A DNA stretch of 8,320 nucleotides. Origin: Chloroflexaceae bacterium (GTDB lineage: Bacteria; Chloroflexota; Chloroflexia; Chloroflexales; Chloroflexaceae). A program made the translations under genes and the position numbers. Under the pieces are notes generated by a model. The model did not search any database. It saw only the letters and a list, made by a program, of their open reading frames with translations, and was not told the origin of the DNA. The DNA lies in assembly GCA_026417815.1 (NCBI GenBank), contig JAOACN010000434.1:1-8320 (forward strand). The letters run 5' to 3'. This document shows, one piece after another, positions 6,984 to 8,320 of this stretch (the first letter of the stretch is position 1; each line of letters starts with the position of its first letter).

Positions 6984-7012
6984 ACTATACCCTGCAACGG
7001 GGCGGGCGTCAA
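6984..7012 (-). promoter_or_regulatory. Near-consensus leftward promoter for the small RNA / guaB
   Basis: TTGACG (7012-7007), 17-bp spacer, TATAGT (6989-6984) on the minus strand. RNA start is expected near 6977. No equally good leftward promoter was found between 6603 and 6860, so this may also be the main guaB promoter, gated by the terminator at 6860-6891. Confidence 0.75.
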
Positions 7013-7015
7013 CTT

Positions 7016-7043
7016 CCGGTATAGTTGCGCTTGCACATACCGG
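7016..7043. promoter_or_regulatory. Operator-like inverted repeat between divergent promoters
   Basis: CCGGTAT (7016-7022) and ATACCGG (7037-7043) are exact inverted complements with a 14-bp spacer. The half-site centres are 21 bp apart, two helical turns, as for a dimeric helix-turn-helix regulator. The right half-site abuts the galT -35 box and lies in its spacer. The left lies just upstream of the leftward -35. One bound protein could control both directions. Confidence 0.5.
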
Positions 7044-7059
7044 CAGAGCGAACTACAAT
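7031..7059 (+). promoter_or_regulatory. Promoter of galT
   Basis: TTGCAC (7031-7036), 17-bp spacer, TACAAT (7054-7059). Transcription should start near 7066, leaving a leader of about 76 nt before the ATG at 7142. AAAGGG sits seven bases before the ATG. Confidence 0.65.
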
Positions 7060-7141
7060 AGAACGGCTTATGCCAACGCCCCTCTTCCGGATCACCTGGT
7101 AAGGCTCATCGCCGCCAGCAGCGGCAACAAAGGGATCGATT

Positions 7142-8149
7142 ATGGCCGAGTTGCGGCAGAATCTCGCGACCCGCGAATGGGTAATCATTGCCCGTGAACG
7201 GGCGCGCCGTCCTAATGCCTATGTTGAGGCCAGCGACCGGTTGCGCACCCACGAGCGCGCCGAGTGCGATCCCGGCTGTCCCTTCTGTCCTGGCAACGAG
7301 GAACTTGACCTGGAGGTCTGGCGCGAACCCACCGGCGCGAGCTGGCAAACGCGCATTGTGCGCAACAAGTACCCGGCGCTGATCGAGAACGGTTCGCTCA
7401 TTCGTAGTTTCAACGGGGTGGAGCGCAGCATTTCCGGGTTCGGCTACCACGAGGTGCTGGTGGAGCATCCGTTTCATAACACCACCCTGGCCCTGATGAC
7501 GGATGAAGAGGTCCGCGCGGCGTTGTTGATGTACCTGCGCCGCGGCCAGCAGATCGCCGCCGATCCGCGGATAGAACAGATCGTGTTTTTCAAGAATCAC
7601 GGCGAGCGCGCCGGGGCCTCGTTGTTGCACGCCCACAGCCAGGTGGTCGGTTTGCCGATTGTGCCCAGCGACATTCGCCACCGCATCGAAGAGGCGCGGC
7701 GGTTCTTCGATGATACCGGCCAGTGCGTGTTCTGCACCATGCTCGCCGATGAACTGACGCGCCGGGAACGGCTGGTGGCGGTCAATGAACGCTTCGCCGC
7801 CTTCGTGCTCTACGCCGCTTCTTCGCCCTTCCACATCTGGATCGTGCCGCGCCAGCACCGCGCCAGTTTCCTGCACGTCTCCGAGGAGGAAATGGTCTAC
7901 CTGGCGCCGCTGCTACGCGATGTGCTCTTCCGCCTCTACGCCCACCTGAACGACCCGGATTTCAACTTGCTCATCCGCTCCACGCCCACCAAGGAGCCGG
8001 AGAATGGCTACTTCCACTGGTACATCGCCATCATTCCGCGCCTCAGTCGCAGCGCCGGCCTGGAGCTGGGCAGCGGCGTGTGGATCAATCCCTCGCTGCC
8101 CGAGGAGTGTGCGGCCTTTCTCCGGGGGGATACCTCTGCTGGATCGTGA
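7142..8149 (+). CDS. galT: Galactose-1-phosphate uridylyltransferase family protein (HIT superfamily)
   Basis: 335 residues. GalT exchanges UMP between UDP-glucose and galactose-1-phosphate in the Leloir pathway, through a covalent uridylyl-histidine. The N-terminus RQNLATREWVIIARERARRP (5-24) is the family signature. Zinc-site cysteines lie in CPFCPGNE (46-53), followed by RIVRNKYPAL (71-80) and GYHEVLVEHPFH (101-112). The active site reads NHGERAGASLLHAHSQ (152-167), with His163 and His165; His165 is the expected nucleophile. A second cysteine pair, CVFC (195-198), and the C-terminal half-barrel (FHIWIVPRQHR; GYFHWYIAIIPR) complete the fold. The motif is H-A-H rather than the H-P-H of the E. 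coli enzyme, so specificity for another sugar-1-phosphate or nucleotide is possible. No galK or galE is in view. The ATG is supported by AAAGGG seven bases upstream. Confidence 0.92.
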   Translation: MAELRQNLATREWVIIARERARRPNAYVEASDRLRTHERAECDPGCPFCPGNEELDLEVWREPTGASWQTRIVRNKYPALIENGSLIRSFNGVERSISGFGYHEVLVEHPFHNTTLALMTDEEVRAALLMYLRRGQQIAADPRIEQIVFFKNHGERAGASLLHAHSQVVGLPIVPSDIRHRIEEARRFFDDTGQCVFCTMLADELTRRERLVAVNERFAAFVLYAASSPFHIWIVPRQHRASFLHVSEEEMVYLAPLLRDVLFRLYAHLNDPDFNLLIRSTPTKEPENGYFHWYIAIIPRLSRSAGLELGSGVWINPSLPEECAAFLRGDTSAGS

Positions 8150-8154
8150 GGCCG

Positions 8155-8250
8155 CATGGTACCTGTTCGGATCTACCGCAGAGCACGCAGAGGAACGGAG
8201 AGGGTGAACGTTTTGAAGCCCTCCGCGCCCTCTGCGGTGCAAACGTGTTC
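8155..8250. repeat. Palindromic repeat downstream of galT (CGCAGAG type)
   Basis: ACCGCAGAG (8175-8183) pairs perfectly with CTCTGCGGT (8230-8238). Inside, CGGAGAGGG (8196-8204) pairs with CCCTCCG (8219-8225) around a 2-nt bulge. The left arm carries short CGCAGAG/CGGAGAG tandem units. The segment begins CATGGTACCTGTTC (8155-8168), matching 13 of 14 bases at the left end of the 3537-3648 element (3533-3546). Both lie just past gene ends. It may terminate or stabilise galT mRNA, though no T-run follows. Confidence 0.5.
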
Positions 8251-8283
8251 GGCAGATGTGAACTCTATCGCCGCGCAACACTC

Positions 8284-8313
8284 TTGACAGCACCTGTGGC
8301 CCTGTGGTATGCT
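8284..8313 (+). promoter_or_regulatory. Strong promoter reading out of the right edge
   Basis: TTGACA (8284-8289, perfect), 18-bp spacer, TATGCT (8308-8313) preceded by TGG, an extended -10 element. Transcription would start at about 8320, at the window end, so the gene it serves is not visible. Confidence 0.65.
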
Positions 8314-8320
8314 CCCCACA

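Noticed and set aside
6719..7036. Minus-strand 105-codon frame across the guaB-galT intergenic region
   Set aside because: It crosses a promoter, an intrinsic terminator and a repeat, has no ribosome site and no recognisable protein features.
8155..8262. CRISPR-like repeat after galT
   Set aside because: The CGCAGAG units are short, imperfect and form one foldback; there are no regular spacers and no cas genes.

Overview
The window looks like a chromosomal segment of a high-GC filamentous phototroph-type Chloroflexota (class Chloroflexia, most likely near Roseiflexus). The reasons are an ECF-like sigma factor followed by a DUF5667 membrane protein with a Pro/Thr-rich tail, a mevalonate-pathway decarboxylase resembling the phosphomevalonate decarboxylase known from Roseiflexus, and intergenic regions full of short palindromic repeats. 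The genus is an inference from gene content; no rRNA or other taxonomic marker is present.

Layout. Positions 1-1885 (minus strand) hold a two-gene regulatory unit: a sigma-70 family (ECF-like) sigma factor, then, two bases after its stop, a GTG-started membrane protein (DUF5667-like) that runs off the left edge. An ECF-style promoter motif lies just upstream of the sigma gene (1949-1976), so it may be autoregulated. Positions 1977-2335 are non-coding and contain a roughly 190-bp palindromic repeat. On the plus strand, ychF (2426-3505) has a good housekeeping promoter at 2336-2364. It converges on a mevalonate-type decarboxylase gene (3652-4818, minus). Only about 146 bp separate the two genes, filled by a terminator-like hairpin and a 112-bp element with perfect 11-bp terminal inverted repeats. 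A 305-bp hairpin-rich gap (4819-5123) then separates the decarboxylase from guaB (5124-6602, minus).

The 540-bp region between guaB and galT (6603-7141) is the most information-rich non-coding stretch. A near-consensus promoter fires leftward (TTGACG-N17-TATAGT) into a compact RNA of about 118 nt with a 5' hairpin, a 10-bp central hairpin and a classic intrinsic terminator. This is either a free small RNA or an attenuated guaB leader. Divergently, TTGCAC-N17-TACAAT drives galT (7142-8149, plus). A perfect 7-bp inverted repeat with 21-bp centre spacing sits between the two -35 boxes and looks like a shared operator. After galT comes another palindromic repeat, and at the extreme right edge a strong promoter (TTGACA-N18-extended -10 TATGCT) points out of the window.

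The genes span unrelated housekeeping roles (GMP synthesis, isoprenoid precursors, Leloir-type sugar-nucleotide metabolism, ribosome-associated ATPase, envelope or stress signalling). They do not form one pathway and appear to be mostly separately transcribed units. No mobile element with a transposase, CRISPR array, tRNA or rRNA was seen.
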